Assembly (NCBI GenBank): GCA_030704615.1
Contig: CM060732.1
Coordinates: 2,108,001-2,172,000 of the forward strand
DNA length: 64,000 bases
Reading direction: 5' to 3'
Source: Takakia lepidozioides
Taxonomy: Eukaryota; Streptophyta; Takakiopsida; Takakiales; Takakiaceae
Shown: positions 1 to 11,881 of the stretch, one piece after another
Position numbering within the stretch: the first letter of the stretch is position 1
Layout: every line of letters starts with the position of its first letter
Position numbers and translations under genes: made by a program
The notes under the pieces: model-generated
Seen by the model: only the letters and a program-made list of their open reading frames with translations
What the model was told of the DNA's origin: nothing
Databases searched by the model: none

Positions 1-3000
1 ACGCTGGGTCTTCTTCTCTTTCTCCGGCCTGAGGAACATGTGGGTATCCCTAACAGTGGGATCGGAGCTCCATATCTATAGCCACTTCACCTTCTGTTCT
101 GAAGACACAACGGCGGTAGACAACTTGTGTAACTTCTCCTGGTGTGGCAGTCAGCTCTTTCTGGATGTGACTCTCAACCCCCTTTGCTGTCCTTCTCTCC
201 TCAGGGGTAGAGCTGTAGTATTCCAGTTTGCCACGCTCTCCTGCATCTGCAATGTCTTGCTGCAAGGGAATGCACGAGAGTTGCATCAATCCAAGGGCAA
301 CGGAAACAAACAGAAAAAAACATTTGGAAGCAGGAATATCAAAAGGCCAGATGATGGAAGATGTATCTCACCGCGTACATATACTCCATGACAGCCTCAC
401 GGGTCAACGAGTACCACGTTTCTGATGTCTTCGAGCTTTTCAACTTCTTGTACGTCTCTTCTGAAAGGATGGTCTTGAAGTTGGTTAAGGGCATCTGCCC
501 GATCCTTTGTATCATGTATAGTGTATGAACCAGACTCGTTTTGACATGCGATGTCTCCGTCCCTCTGCAGAATGATGTGTGAAAGTCAGAATGAAATTCA
601 AAAACCGTCAACAGAGGACTGGAACAAAAGAACCACAGAACCACAACTGGAACATGTAGAATGAGAAACCAACCTGTTCACATCATTCATTGCCGTAAGA
701 AGACCCATCATGTTCCCGTCACAATCTAACACCATCGGTCGAACAGAGTAATGCCACTCTTCCTCTTGTGAGTGCAGCCTCCCAATGACAGCCATCCATG
801 CAAGCAACAGGTGGTTGCCATCCCATACGTGAAACATCTTCCCTAAAAATGCCTGGGTCGAAGGTACCCTGGAGAGAAGAAGTTCGAAGGATTCGTTCAC
901 CTGTCTCCAAATGGGATCCCAGGAGTCCACGATTGACTCATCCACAAGGAGCTCATTGCCTCTGGAATCCCTAGTAGAAACGTAAAAGACTGCGGATCCA
1001 TCCAAATACCCATGAACAAACTCGGCCTCCAGCTTCACGATGTCCTTGATGAGGGGTGGACGAACGACGGGCATGGAAACCAACCTACACAGGGGAATCT
1101 TCAACCTCCCACCCGGGGCAAGTATACTTTGCACCACAACCTGAGAGTTTACCTTCTGACCCCCCAGCATCTCAGCGGCTTTGCTTTCATAGAACTCATC
1201 GTCCACATCAGCAATGATCTCCTTCCCCTGCCCCGAAGGGTTCTCATCCGCCACCCTTTGCATCTGCTCCTGCAAGGTTGTTCATTCAAATTGATATGAG
1301 AGATAGGCAAGAAATGATGGTGTTTTGAGCATGGCAGACAGGCCCTGTGTGGTCCAATCTCTCATCAGAAAACAAGCAGTGTGGGGGCCGAAAACAGTGT
1401 GCGTTGCCGCACACTGTTTCAGCTTCCAAATAGGGGTATTTTGAACATGACATTTGGCCCTATGTGGCACATTACCACATAAAAAAACAGGCAGAGAGGG
1501 GGCCAAGAAGCGGGCACAAACAGTGCGCGTTGCCACACACTGTTCGTGCTTCCAACTATGGGTGTATTGAGCATGCATACTGGCCCTGTTGGCCCAATTT
1601 TCACTTCAAAAAACAAGAAGAGAGGGGGCTCAAAATAGTATGCGTTGCCGCACACTGTTTGAGCTTCCAATAAAGGTTGGATTCAACCTGCCAGAGTGGC
1701 CCTAGGTGCGCGAATTTCACATCAAAAAACAAGCAAATAAGGGGCTCAAACAGTGTGCGTTGCCGCACACTGATTGAGCTTCCAATAAGGGGTGATTTGA
1801 ACATGGCATAGTGGCCCTAAGTGGCCAATTTTCAAATAAAAAAATAGGCAGTCAAGGGGGCACAAACAGTGTGCGTTGCCGCACACTGTTTGAGCTTCCA
1901 TTTCGGGGTGGATTCAACCTACCAGAGTGGCCCTAAGGGCCCAAATTTCACATGAAAAAACAAGCAGAGAGGGGGCTCAAAACAGTGTGCGTTGCCGCAC
2001 ACTGTTTGAGCTTCCAATAAGGGTTGGATTCAACCTACCAGAGTGGCCCTAGGTGAACGAATTTCACATCAGAAAACAAGCAAAAAAGGGGGCTCAAACA
2101 GTGTGCGTTGCCGCACACTGATTGAGCTTCCAATTCGGGGTGGATTCAACCTGCCAAAGGGCCCTATGTGGCCTATTTTCACATAAAAAAACAAGCACAA
2201 AAGGGGCACAAACAGTGTGCATTGACGCACACTGTTTGAGCTGCCAGCTAAGTGTGGATTGAACCTCACAGAGATGCTCTATATATGTGGCCGATTTTAC
2301 CATGAAACAAACAATGAGAAGGGGGGCTCAAACAGTGTGCGTTGACGCACACTATTTGAGCTTCGAAATAGGGGTGGATTGAACCAGACAGAGAGGCCCT
2401 GTGTGCACGATTTTCACACCAAAAAACTAGGAAAAAGGGGGGCTCAAACAGTGTGCAATGACGCACACTGTTTGAGCTGCCAAGTAAGTGTTGATTGAAC
2501 CTGACAGAGATGCCATATGTGGCCGGTTTTGACATGAAAAAAACAATGAGAAGGGGGGCTCAAACAGTGTGCGTTGCCGCACACTGTTTGAGCTTCCAAA
2601 TAGGTGTGGATTGAACGAGACAGAGAGGCCCTATGTGCACGATTTTCACACCAAAAAACTAGGAAAAAGGGGGGCTCAAACAGTGTACGTTGACGCACAC
2701 TGTTTGAATTGCCAGGTAAGTGTTGATTGAACCTGACAAAGATGCCCTATGTGGCCGATTTTGACATGAAAAAAACAATGAGAAGGGGGGCTCAAACAGT
2801 GTGCGTTGCCTCACACTGTTTGAGCTTCCAAATAGGTGTGGATTGAACGAGACAGAGAGGCCCTGTGTGCACGATTTTTACACCAAAAAACTAGGCAAAA
2901 GGGGCGCTCAAACAGTGTGCGTTGCCGCACACTGTTTGAGCTTCCAAAAAGTGGTGGATTGAACTAGACAGACAGGCCCGTTTGTGGCCGATTTTCGTAT

Positions 3001-3571
3001 CAAAAAACAAGCACAAAGTTGGGGCTCAAGCAGTGTGCGTTGCCGCACACTGCTTGAGCTTCTAAATACGGGTGGATTGAACTAGACAGAGATGCCGTAT
3101 GTAGGCAATTTTCATATCAAAAGACAAGCACAAATGGGGTCTCAAATTGTGTGCGTTGCCGCACACTGTTTGAGATTCCAGTCAGTGGTGGATTGAACGA
3201 GACAGATAGACCCAAATTGGTCGATTTTCAGATAAAAAATGAAGCACAAAGACTGGGTCTCAAACAGTGTGCGTTGCCGCACTCTGTTTGAGCTTCCAAA
3301 TAGGTGTGGACATCACTTGTACCTTTTTTTTTCCTGCTCTAGAAGACTCCCCAATCGTCGGAGACCCTTTGCGCTTCGGACTGCTCTCTACGCCTAGCAT
3401 GTTCTGGAGCATCTCCCCCATCCTCTTTTCCACTATCTGCTTCTTCGTGAGGCCAGAATCAATATCATCTTCGGCGTCCGACTCTCCCTCGGATGCAGTC
3501 TCTTCCTCACCTGTTCTCGGAAGTATGGCGGGCTGCTGTTCTTCTCCAGAATCCGGCTCTTCCATCGCCAA
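1..3571 (-). pseudogene. ParB-like / DNA-methyltransferase-like element gene, copy A (5' exons only)
   Basis: Exons read on the minus strand: 3571..3323 (acidic, ending in a KKK stretch, donor GT), 1269..674, 564..372 and 259 to the window edge. The first three junctions and the fourth acceptor keep frame. Exon 2 is open for 198 codons and holds the VWDGNH block that resembles the nucleotide-binding motif of ParB-type domains. The methyltransferase part lies beyond the window. An upstream start used in copy B is followed by an in-frame TAA here, so translation would begin at the internal ATG at 3571. About 115 nt present in copy B near 23,260..23,375 are missing here, which shifts the frame. 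I infer a decayed copy; exon 2 is better preserved than in copy B. Confidence 0.6.
1391..3293. repeat. Palindromic satellite inside intron 1 of copy A (about 17 units)
   Basis: Units of about 115 bp, each with an inverted repeat: arm CTCAAACAGTGTGCG, 2-4 nt centre, then CGCACACTGTTTGAG. About 17 units can be counted, for example near 1391, 1755, 1985, 2099, 2565, 2914, 3035 and 3259. The array fills the intron between the exon ending at 3323 and the exon starting at 1269 (minus). Small ORFs across it repeat the same peptide in every unit and are artefacts of the repeat. Confidence 0.9.
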
Positions 3572-3649
3572 ACTTTCCTCTTTGCCCTCTTATTCCTCCT
3601 TTTCCTCTTCGTCTACTCTTTCCATCCTCATTCTATGTCTGGCTCTATT

Positions 3650-4019
3650 CCTGTTCCTAGTGTTTGTAAAGTATAACGACTTCCTTCTCTTCCTCCTCCG
3701 GTGGAAACAAGGGCTCCCCACGCTGCCTCTAGAGCTCTCCAGTTTGATGTTTGCAACAAGGGTTGCTTTGGCATGTATCCAAAATAAAAATTGGACATTG
3801 TTAACCGTATTTGCATGCGGGTGTCATCATTGTGTGCGAATGCAATTCATCCATTTCTGCGTCTTTGAATTATCCAAGAAAAAAAGTGGTGGCACTTCAA
3901 ATGCCGTTGCATGTACTTGTGATATATGTCAGATGTACTTCGCCGGCTGCCAATACATGGCAGCCTTCTTGCATTCTTTCAAATTCGGAATTGCCGTCAA
4001 AATCTATTGCTAGTTCAAT
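3650..4019. promoter_or_regulatory. Shared upstream region between the two divergent genes, copy A
   Basis: This segment is similar to 18716..19080 of copy B in reverse orientation, for example around the octamer GAGAGCTC near 3735 and 18995. In both copies it separates the starts of the transposase and methyltransferase-like genes, so it should contain the promoters for both. I see no unambiguous TATA box. Confidence 0.45.
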
Positions 4020-4417
4020 TTCGAGCAGTACTTGCAGATTCGCAATAATTGTGATGATTCACATATGCATCCACGTATGTTGTGCTGCCTACCCTGCGGT
4101 TTGCATTTCGCCGTCACCGTCGCAATGGGGTCACAGTGCTGTCTATTGGCTCAATTCTTCATGGCAAAGAATATCAGGTTATCGTGGGGAATTTCCCTAC
4201 GTGCACTTGTCCGGATTTTGTAACAATGCGTGAGGGCGCTCTCGGCATGAGAGGGAAGTGGGTCCCCTGCAAGCATCAATATTACATATACCTTGTAATT
4301 ATGTGCTGCGACGGTAAGAGAGACCAATTCATTCACCAAGCCACACTAGGCTACGGAGAAGTCATCACCCTTCTGCAGCGGGACACCTCACGTAGGGCTC
4401 CGCCAGATTCTCTTTGA
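4020..4417 (+). pseudogene. MULE transposase, internally deleted; SWIM finger only (copy A)
   Basis: The first 115 bases match the 5' leader of the transposase gene in copy B (18700..18590, minus). At about 4130 the sequence jumps directly into the last coding block, which carries a SWIM zinc finger (CTCPDF ... PCKH, the CxC...CxH pattern) and ends at TGA 4415..4417. The whole zinc-cluster and DDE core are missing. This copy could not make a transposase. The C-terminus here is one codon longer than in copy B because copy B has TAG where this copy has CAG. Confidence 0.75.
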
Positions 4418-4559
4418 ACACATACGAGCCATGCCCGCTTCCCATGCTGGTTTCGAGGTTATTGTGTGAAGACTTAGCATTTAGGACAAACGCATACATT
4501 TCGTTCACGGAACCACACATGCCATTCATTGTAAGCGTCTATCTGTGAATCGAAATGAA

Positions 4560-4827
4560 GTGTGTCAATCATTCTGAGCTCAAATCTGCCATATTTTCAT
4601 ATTCCTCTTTTCGTGCAGGCATTGCAGACATGGTGCATGGTGGCCCTCTTTGTTTTGTCCACGGTAATAGGCCATCTTCCTGCAATCCTCGCCTATAGGA
4701 CCTGCTTCTCCAGCAGATTTGTGCCGCTCACGCTTCCCTGAAGCGTGAGCTAAGCTCACGCTTTGCAGCTACAACGTGAGCTCAGCTCCCAGGCTCACAG
4801 GGCTGGGCTCACGCCGTAGCTACGCCG
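4560..4827. repeat. Terminal region of copy A
   Basis: About 260 bp shared, in reverse complement, with 14199..14460 (copy B) and 60460..60740 (copy C). It includes a stretch rich in the inverted motif GTGAGC/GCTCAC next to the end. The sequence ends at CCGTAGCTACGCCG; this defines one terminus of the element family. Confidence 0.8.
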
Positions 4828-4948
4828 TGTAAAACTTAACGCAGGGGGAACACCCAGTAACCTAGAGACAAGAAAAAAAAGGTGGGGGGGGGTAAAAAAC
4901 TAAGGCAGTAGGCCAGATTGAGGCATCCAAAAAATACTTCCATGCCCT

Positions 4949-6430
4949 TTGAAAGAAAGTCTACCGCCAGTGGAAGATCGGTTCAATGTTTGGAGAAAGC
5001 ACCAAAATATGGACAATACTTCTCAACAGCTTGAAGCTATTCCGCTTCAAGAGCTTGGCCAAATGTTGAGCAAATTTTTCTTGATGCTATGCAAAGACAA
5101 CGGAGAGAGATATCCTACAGATAGTATCATGAATCTTTACATGAGCTTCAACAGATTACTAATACGAGCTCAACAAGCTCGGGTCAACACTACTGGGGTC
5201 CAAGAACTACCGTTTGATATCCACCATCATCCGTTTTTCCTTGGTGCAAACAAGGCAGTCCAGGTAGCGATGCAACATAGTCACGATGCTGTTGTAAATA
5301 AGGCCCGAAGAAAAGTAGATGCCCTCACTTACGAGGAAGAAAGGAGAATTCTGGATCATATGCTACATCAACCTATTCATCCTCACGGTGTCCACAAAAG
5401 ATTTGTCTATTTCCGTTTCATTGTATTTCTGATCCGTGGGAACATGGAGTTGTATAGGCTCCTTCTTAGTGATTTCACACTGGGAACTGATGATAAAGGC
5501 AAGACTTATCTCAAGTAAGTATGATGCAAATCTTAACTTTCATGAATAAAGACAATATATATTTATCACTGATTGAGGTCTTTTCCACTTCTTATTTGCA
5601 CCCTGACCTGTAGTATGTATTAACTTGGCAGGTACGATGAACGAACGAGCAAGAATTATAAAGTTTCCATGAACAGCTTCTAGGACGAGCACTTTCGACC
5701 TGCTGTTTATTCCTTTGATGCCGATGTTCTGTTGACATGGAGAGCCCTTGCTGATCACATGCCCACAAACTCCAATGGCATTGGCTGCACGTATTACCAA
5801 AGACATCACTAATAAGTCTGGCCATGTAACTTCCATTACCGGAATGATGGCCGCACAAGTGCCAGAGAGTGTGATGACGACAATAACGGGGCACAAAAAT
5901 ACAACTTGACTCTCTCTCGTTACGACAAGAGTACCATCATCAAGCACCGTGCTGCTCAAGCGATGGGCCGTGAACCTTATGATCCACAAACAGGAGAACC
6001 TCGTGACTTTCAATATCATTTTGAGAAGCAACTTCAGTCTTACCACCAAAATCAAATTGCTCGATGTGATCCTACACCTCTATCTGACATCACAAACGTT
6101 CTTGATGATGATACTTTGGAGATTCCGAGGCAATCTGCATCTCAGAGAGCTGGACCTCTTGTAGGATATCCTACTGCACAATCTCCCTGAGCTGTCTTGC
6201 AGAGTGATGGACATCCTGCTGCTAGCTCCCATATCCCTGATGCACGTCCAAATATTGTGTCTCAAACAGGTGCATGTACTGTTGCCGACTCTCAGACTCA
6301 TGCACGTCCTACAAGTGTCCTGAAGACACATGGACATCCTGATGTGGTATATTCAGATACTACTCATATATCGAAGAGGCTATTTGTAGCTCCAACTGTT
6401 CAAGTTCTTCAGAGATTCCGGTTTCCATGA
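4949..6430 (+). pseudogene. Crypton-like tyrosine recombinase (DUF3504/ZMYM-type), decayed
   Basis: The first exon (4949..5514) encodes about 189 aa resembling the core of Crypton recombinases and their domesticated relatives (DUF3504, ZMYM/QRICH1). It has a helical N-terminal core-binding part, then RGNMELYRLLLSDF as the likely catalytic-arginine block. A GT-AG intron (5515..5631) joins in frame to YDERTSKN at 5632. Stops follow at about 5681. Near 5880 the motif TGHKNTT, and one frameshift later LSRYDK, match the C-terminal box with the nucleophilic tyrosine. Further coding-like sequence runs to about 6190. Tyrosine recombinases cut and rejoin DNA without a DDE triad. The mix of stops and frameshifts says this copy is dead. 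The family call rests on motif recognition only. Confidence 0.6.
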
Positions 6431-6826
6431 ACAAAGACAAACAAATATCTAATCGTCGTGAAGATGGCCAGGAGTCGCTTGACGAGTATTATAGGTGGTG
6501 GAATGATTTTGATTGGCATTATGTCGACTATGACAAGCTGTACAGGACCATGCCTTCTACTTTGCAAGGTCATATCCAAGTAAATTTTGTTGGACACTGC
6601 CTATGATAAGTACAGAAGCTGATAATGATAATGTGGGGTTTATAAATGGAGGTTCATCTTCTTTCCTGCAATTCACTGGAGGAATTACAAACCTCTTCAG
6701 ATGGACGATTCCACAACCCCTACGACCATGGTTGCCGCACGCGACTTTCTGCTTCTTGGTGACGTGATGGATAACTCTCAAATATCGGCTGTTATACAAG
6801 CTCTTGGTACCAACAAGAAATAAATG
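6430..6826 (+). pseudogene. Coding-like tail downstream of the Crypton-like recombinase
   Basis: Open stretches in shifting frames: a Trp/Tyr-rich block near 6435..6600 (EYYRWWNDFDW) and a second near 6690..6826 ending at TAA. They are in the same orientation as the recombinase and probably belong to the same element, perhaps as a further exon or second protein. I do not recognise a domain. Confidence 0.35.
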
Positions 6827-9275
6827 GTGGCATCAAGTTCTATCACGGATATTGTCACGGATTATTGTGCATCTGGAGCAAATATGAGAAATTTACACAA
6901 GCTAATTGCTGTGTAGTCATGAATTGAATGTCGGATTGTAAATAGGAATGTAAATAGTTGTATGGTTTTGTTACATTCATAGTGATCCATGCACTACAGT
7001 TTATATGTACATTCTTAGGGAAGAATTGTACTCAAGGAACTGCCATATCATTTCTACACATATGTATAAACTGGCATGGAATCTCATTCTTGCCTCTGAT
7101 GTTCATGTACTACACCATTTACAATGTAAATCAGAATGAAGCTTGAACAATCAGTAGATGGAGCGTGTTCAAAGATGACATTTCGTCATCTCATGATGTA
7201 TATTTACTACCTTCAAATCTACAACCCAGTCCGTCACTGTCATTGTCTGCATATCCACTGACTTCATCTATCTGCGACAAATCGTATGTATTAAACCTCT
7301 TCGAAAACCCCTGATCACAATCAGCTATGGAGTCCCTCGACGCTATCACGTCTCGATTCTCGACGTCTCAATCTCACTATGGACTAGGACAAATTAAACG
7401 TTGCCACGTTAGGTTAGGCAGACGTTGTAGTAGAGCTGGCGGTGGTGGGCTACGGCGGGTGACAGGCCTGTCCAGGACAAATTAAACTCTGCCACGTAGG
7501 AAAATTGCCTCCAAACCTCGGTTATGTGATTGGATTAAGGGCTGACAGCCTCTCTGAGGGATCCTCCCCATCTAGCCTAGCCTGCTCTAAGTGCTGCAAT
7601 CCCCCGCTTATAACACAAGAGCTGGTAGAGGAAGGAGGAATATCCCATGGGGGTAGAAAAAGCTCGCTTCACAGGTTCGCGGCTGGCTGGCTGCGAAGTG
7701 TTATCCGCCACGTTGCAGAGAATTATTCGAGATAAATATTTTGGAAAATGTAGGATTTCGAGAAGCTATGGCAGATGCAAAAGAACTCGAGGGATCATCT
7801 TGGGAACGACGTGGGGTTAGCGGGTCCCGTGTTATAAAACACTTAGCAGGCAGGCACACAACCTCTAACCACGTGTTAGCAGGGCATGAGTCTGAGAGTT
7901 TACAACTCAGTATTACAGTTACAGTTTCATGTGCTAAGTCAGCGTTTCTTTTAAGGGCGTTCTTCGGTTCAGTCCTTCAACCGCCTCAGTTGGGATTGGG
8001 TGAAAACATAAGCTAAACCATATCAGGAATCCAACCTCTCTCTTGTTGCTGTTGAACTTATTTGGTTTTGAGCACATTGATCACCCAGTTGATTATGTCA
8101 ACCAGGACATTCACGATTACGTTGATCGGTTTCCCAGAGCTGTACATTGTATATTCATCCTGCACGGAGCCTACGTTTACTCACAATCATGCTATTCTTC
8201 TAGCATTGCTAGCGGAAAATTCTGCCTTGTATCAGGACAGGCTATTTTTCTTGCGACTCAAAGGGGAGATTCTCCAAATCTGATCACTTTCTGAAGTCCT
8301 TGAGGCTTCAACAGGCCGGATTGTAGGGATCGGTGGGAGAGTTGACATCAGAGTTCTTCAACTGGTCAAGCTCCCTCAGTCCAGCAGGTGTAACCTGCGC
8401 CACTCGTGAACGCTTCAAATTAGTCTTTAAGTGGGCCTGGCTTGTATCTCTTGACATGCCACAATTGGCTACAAATGCATGTCTCGTGCCACATATGATC
8501 AATAATAGCTCATGATCAATACTTCAACTGAGTGTAATACTACTTAACTGGCGCCGGGTCCCAGCCCTAGCACCACGCACAACATTTATAAACTGGTCAT
8601 ATCGTTTCATGTAAGCACAGCTCATAGGGTGCTGCAGGGCCAGCTGGCCCGTCCAAAAGTCAGAATTCACATATATCTACTGGAAAATTGTGCTAAGTTC
8701 ATCTGGATGACTATTAAACGTTCAGCACTGTAACAACTGCTTTGTCATCAATCAAATTGCCACCCTGGATGAATTTTGACATTGTGCATAGCTGCCGATG
8801 TTCTATGAATTCCGCGCAATTACAGATATGAACCTATGCACAGAGCTCGTACTAGAGATACGTACCATGTACACATAGGCACTGCCTCGTCCTCCATCCC
8901 CATATCTCTTGAGTCTCTGCTCGGACAACAACCTGTACAGAGGCAGCAACACACATGTCAACCTATATGTACGTACCCACACATATACCATGGATATCAC
9001 TCCTCCATTCACGTGAACTCGAACTACGTCAGGTTTATCTAGCTGATTTCATGCTGTCTGCGGCTGATGTTCTATCATCCAGCCATTAACTGAGCCTGAT
9101 GTGATCTGTAATTATCAACACTTACGTTCAGGGATGGAGAAAAACTCGCACACTGAGTATACATGAGCGAACGGTTCATTCGTACCAGAAGTTTGCCAGA
9201 CCGTACAGTCAAGGTACAGACTTTTGATTAATCCATTTAGAATGTAGATCGAATCTATTTAGATTGTAATGCATC
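6827..9275. other. Unassigned region without a supported gene
   Basis: No ORF here is convincing. A direct repeat, AGGACAAATTAAAC followed by TGCCACGT, occurs near 7386 and again near 7472. A TATAAAA box (about 7832) and a CACGTG G-box (about 7870) lie close together and could mark a promoter, but no good reading frame follows. This region is 3' of the host gene at 9276..11294. Confidence 0.4.
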
Positions 9276-11294
9276 TTACAGTCTGAGGGCCTTGCTGGTG
9301 TCAGGGTTGTTTCCCAAAGCTCCCCGAATAAGCTTCTCAGCAATACAGTTCTGTCCAACATACTGCAATATATTTTTTGCATAGCGATGCACACGGGTCT
9401 CTCTGTTTTGTGTCTTGTTGCCAACCTTTGATCGACTTGAACTCTTCAATGCAGAGTTCACCTTCTCTTTCACAAACTGAACTGGTTGGGCAAGCCTAGC
9501 GGTCATTTTGGGATGCACTTTCCTGGCAGTCCCTGGAGACTCTGCCTCAAAGAGGAAGATCTCAGAGGCAGTCGCAGGCTTTACAGTATAATGGTCATTT
9601 GTGCGGGTGCAAGGAAATGATTCGGAGGGGCTGGAATCACTCGCAAAAGGCCCTCCATCGAGATAGCTACTAGCACCAGCTCGTAACGTGACCAATACTT
9701 TGTCACTAATCAAGTAGCTTTTCTGCATGGTCTGCAACCAGTTTTTTCTTGGTGTTCGCCGTTTCTTAAGGATCTGCATCAAGACCATAATCCAGCATAT
9801 ATGACAACTTGTATTTACTGTCAAGATTGCTTGTGAAACTAGCTGTTATGCAGAAAACTCCTTGTGCTGAAAGGGATTGAACTCGAAACAGAGTTTGCAC
9901 TTTATTGTCACGACAGGACCTTCCATATTTCAGAGTGCAAGAGATACGATCGAACCTGATCACATATGTTGTCCAAATGGATTTCAACCTATACAATTTA
10001 GAAGGTCGCACGGGGGATAGTGGGCACCTTATATGTACTTTTTGATGTCATCGCCAGCATCTTTGCGGGATGCCACTGATGTGTCGATGACTGCACCTCG
10101 CAAGCGACAGCTGCCAGGTGTGAAAGTCGCTCTATCCCAGTTTCTTTGCTATATTCCGGGGTGCTGGTTGAGCTGTCGTTGTATTTGTAGTAGACTCCTG
10201 TCCCGGCAGCGTCGGTAATGCTTGAGTCTACAGTCTTGGATTTTCGACTTTCAGATGGCTCTGAACGCGCTGAATCAGGGTTGAATCCGCACTTGTTGAT
10301 TCCTGCGCGGCATCGACCATGGACCTCATTATGGAAACTTGATGATGCTTGTTTAGCTGCTATACCAAGTTTACGTCTCTGCATGCTGCAATAGGTATAT
10401 ACCCGTTTCGATAAGAATCTTTCATTTTTACACAATCAAGAGACGCGCCAGAGACATAACATGCACTCATTCGACTACCACCCGAAGAACACGTGCACAA
10501 CACGCAAATTATGAATTGACTGTTCAAGCACTGTTACACACACTGAATCCACAGCCCGTGTTTTGGTCAGAGATGCACATTTACTTACCTCACCTTGGCT
10601 CCAGAGACCATCTCTATATTTTTGAGTGATTCCACAGGCTTTCTTTCTCCGGAATTGGGATTTGTCAGTCCCATGGAAGCTTTCTTGAAAACGCGTACAA
10701 TATATAGGATCAAGTGAGGTTCGGGAGTAGATTACAAGGTACCAACCTGACACCTTCGATCTTCCTCCCCACATGCAGGAAGAACATGTACATCACCCTA
10801 GGTATTGCAGCTGTATGATATACACTTTTTGATGGAATGATGTCGTTATCTTGAGGCTCAACGAAAAAAATTAAAATCGTATCTAGAGATCAGATGCCTC
10901 AGAGCTCTAATATATACCTGCAAGATTTGCTGACATCCGATAGACAATGAGGTGCCTCGGCAGGAGGGATGGAGGTGTGGAGAGGTTGCGTGGCTTTTGA
11001 AGATGAAAAGACATCATGTGGAATAACGGGCCGAGTTTTCTGCAGCGGATTCTGGCCCTTATCAACTTCTGGTTGCAGGCCAGCACACTGCTCCACTGAA
11101 TTACTGACAGCGCCTTTGTCCCTTTCGCCAACTGCGATGGTCACACCTGCTACAGGCTGCAAGCAAGTTGAAGCCTCTGAACTCAGTGATTGAGCAAGTG
11201 CATTAAGCGGGTTGGAAGCCGCCTCCAGTGCTTCCAACGATGAAGAATCCATGATTGCAGTTGCCTGGCTGATCTCGTCATTGCACCCTGCCAT
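9276..11294 (-). CDS. Four-exon host-type gene, 438 aa, function not recognised
   Basis: Exons on the minus strand: 11294..10918, 10679..10589, 10378..10028 and 9773..9276. Every intron is GT-AG and phases agree at all three junctions (2, 0, 0), giving 439 codons including the stop. The donor at 10588 is a full GTAAGT. The N-terminal third is Ser/Ala-rich and of low complexity. The middle holds a basic block (FRRKKACG ... RRKLGIAAKQ), then Ser/Thr-rich sequence. Exon 4 starts KKRRTPRKNW and the end has VHRYAKNILQYVGQ and ALGNNPDTSKALR, which looks helical. Basic blocks suggest a nuclear, perhaps DNA-binding, protein; that is inference. No transmembrane segment or signal peptide is visible. 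It is the only multi-exon frame in the window without a lesion. I do not recognise its family. Confidence 0.7.
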
Positions 11295-11638
11295 AATTCA
11301 AGTACTTGTACAATTTCCAAGTTTCCTACTCAAGTAATAGTACTCTCTCCCAGCGACATGACTCTTTCTACAGCAAGTGCGCAGCACCGATTTCTAGACG
11401 CCTGATCGTTTCTCTTCACACCGCATCTCCTAGAGCGAGAGACTTGTTTTCACGCTTCTTTCCTGCCCAATTTGAAATGCAAACATGGCGGGGCTCATCC
11501 AGAAAAGGCGCTGCAGTGACGGACAACGGCTCTGCATCCATCCGAAATGTAGACGAACAGATTCAGACCACATGGATGAAGCATCCAGCTCTGGCTAAAC
11601 ATGGCTCTTGAGATTACCTGAAATATGGTAACATTTTA

Positions 11639-11869
11639 TTATTATTATTATTATTATTATTTTCCAAGAGGAACTTGGGAGCGACAGCCCACAACTCAGG
11701 CCCTTGAGAGGGGGAAAGATTAACCCCCTTTCATTTATGGGCCATGGAGACCCTATAGGACGAATAACGCCAAGACATACCGTCACAGATCCCACACACG
11801 GGGCAGGGCAGTGGGTTTGAACCCCGAACCACCAGGGCGACACACTGTGCACTTACCAGCCGACGTGCT
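11639..11869 (-). mobile_element. tRNA-derived SINE with 12-bp target site duplication
   Basis: On the minus strand it begins near ACCAGCACGTCGG, has an RNA polymerase III B-box-like GGGGTTCAAACCC at 11825..11813, about 45-57 nt from its start, and ends in an (AAT)n tail at about 11661..11639. Identical 12-bp direct repeats GGTAACATTTTA flank it at 11627..11638 and 11870..11881. The length (231 bp), internal B box, simple-repeat tail and target duplication together make a SINE. An A box is less clear. It lies just upstream of the host gene's first exon. Confidence 0.8.
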
Positions 11870-11881
11870 GGTAACATTTTA

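Larger units (their letters stand above)
1..4827. mobile_element. Two-gene MULE-like transposon, copy A, cut by the window edge
   Basis: Its right end is the terminal motif at 4805..4827, the reverse complement of the start of copies B and C (CGGCGTAGCTACGGCGTGAG read inward). Within it a methyltransferase-like gene runs leftwards (1..3571) and a remnant of a MULE transposase runs rightwards (4020..4417), the same divergent order as in copy B. The left end lies outside the window, so no target duplication can be tested. The nine bases after the terminus are TGTAAAACT. Confidence 0.75.

Noticed and set aside
3267-4013. 248-codon plus-strand ORF
   Set aside because: It is the antisense of the first exon and leader of the copy A methyltransferase-like gene.
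7741-8294. Small ORFs after a TATA box and G-box (91 and 83 codons)
   Set aside because: No splice structure, homology or codon pattern supports them; recorded only as unassigned.
11639-11661. Stand-alone (ATT)n microsatellite
   Set aside because: It is the 3' tail of the SINE, as the flanking duplications show.
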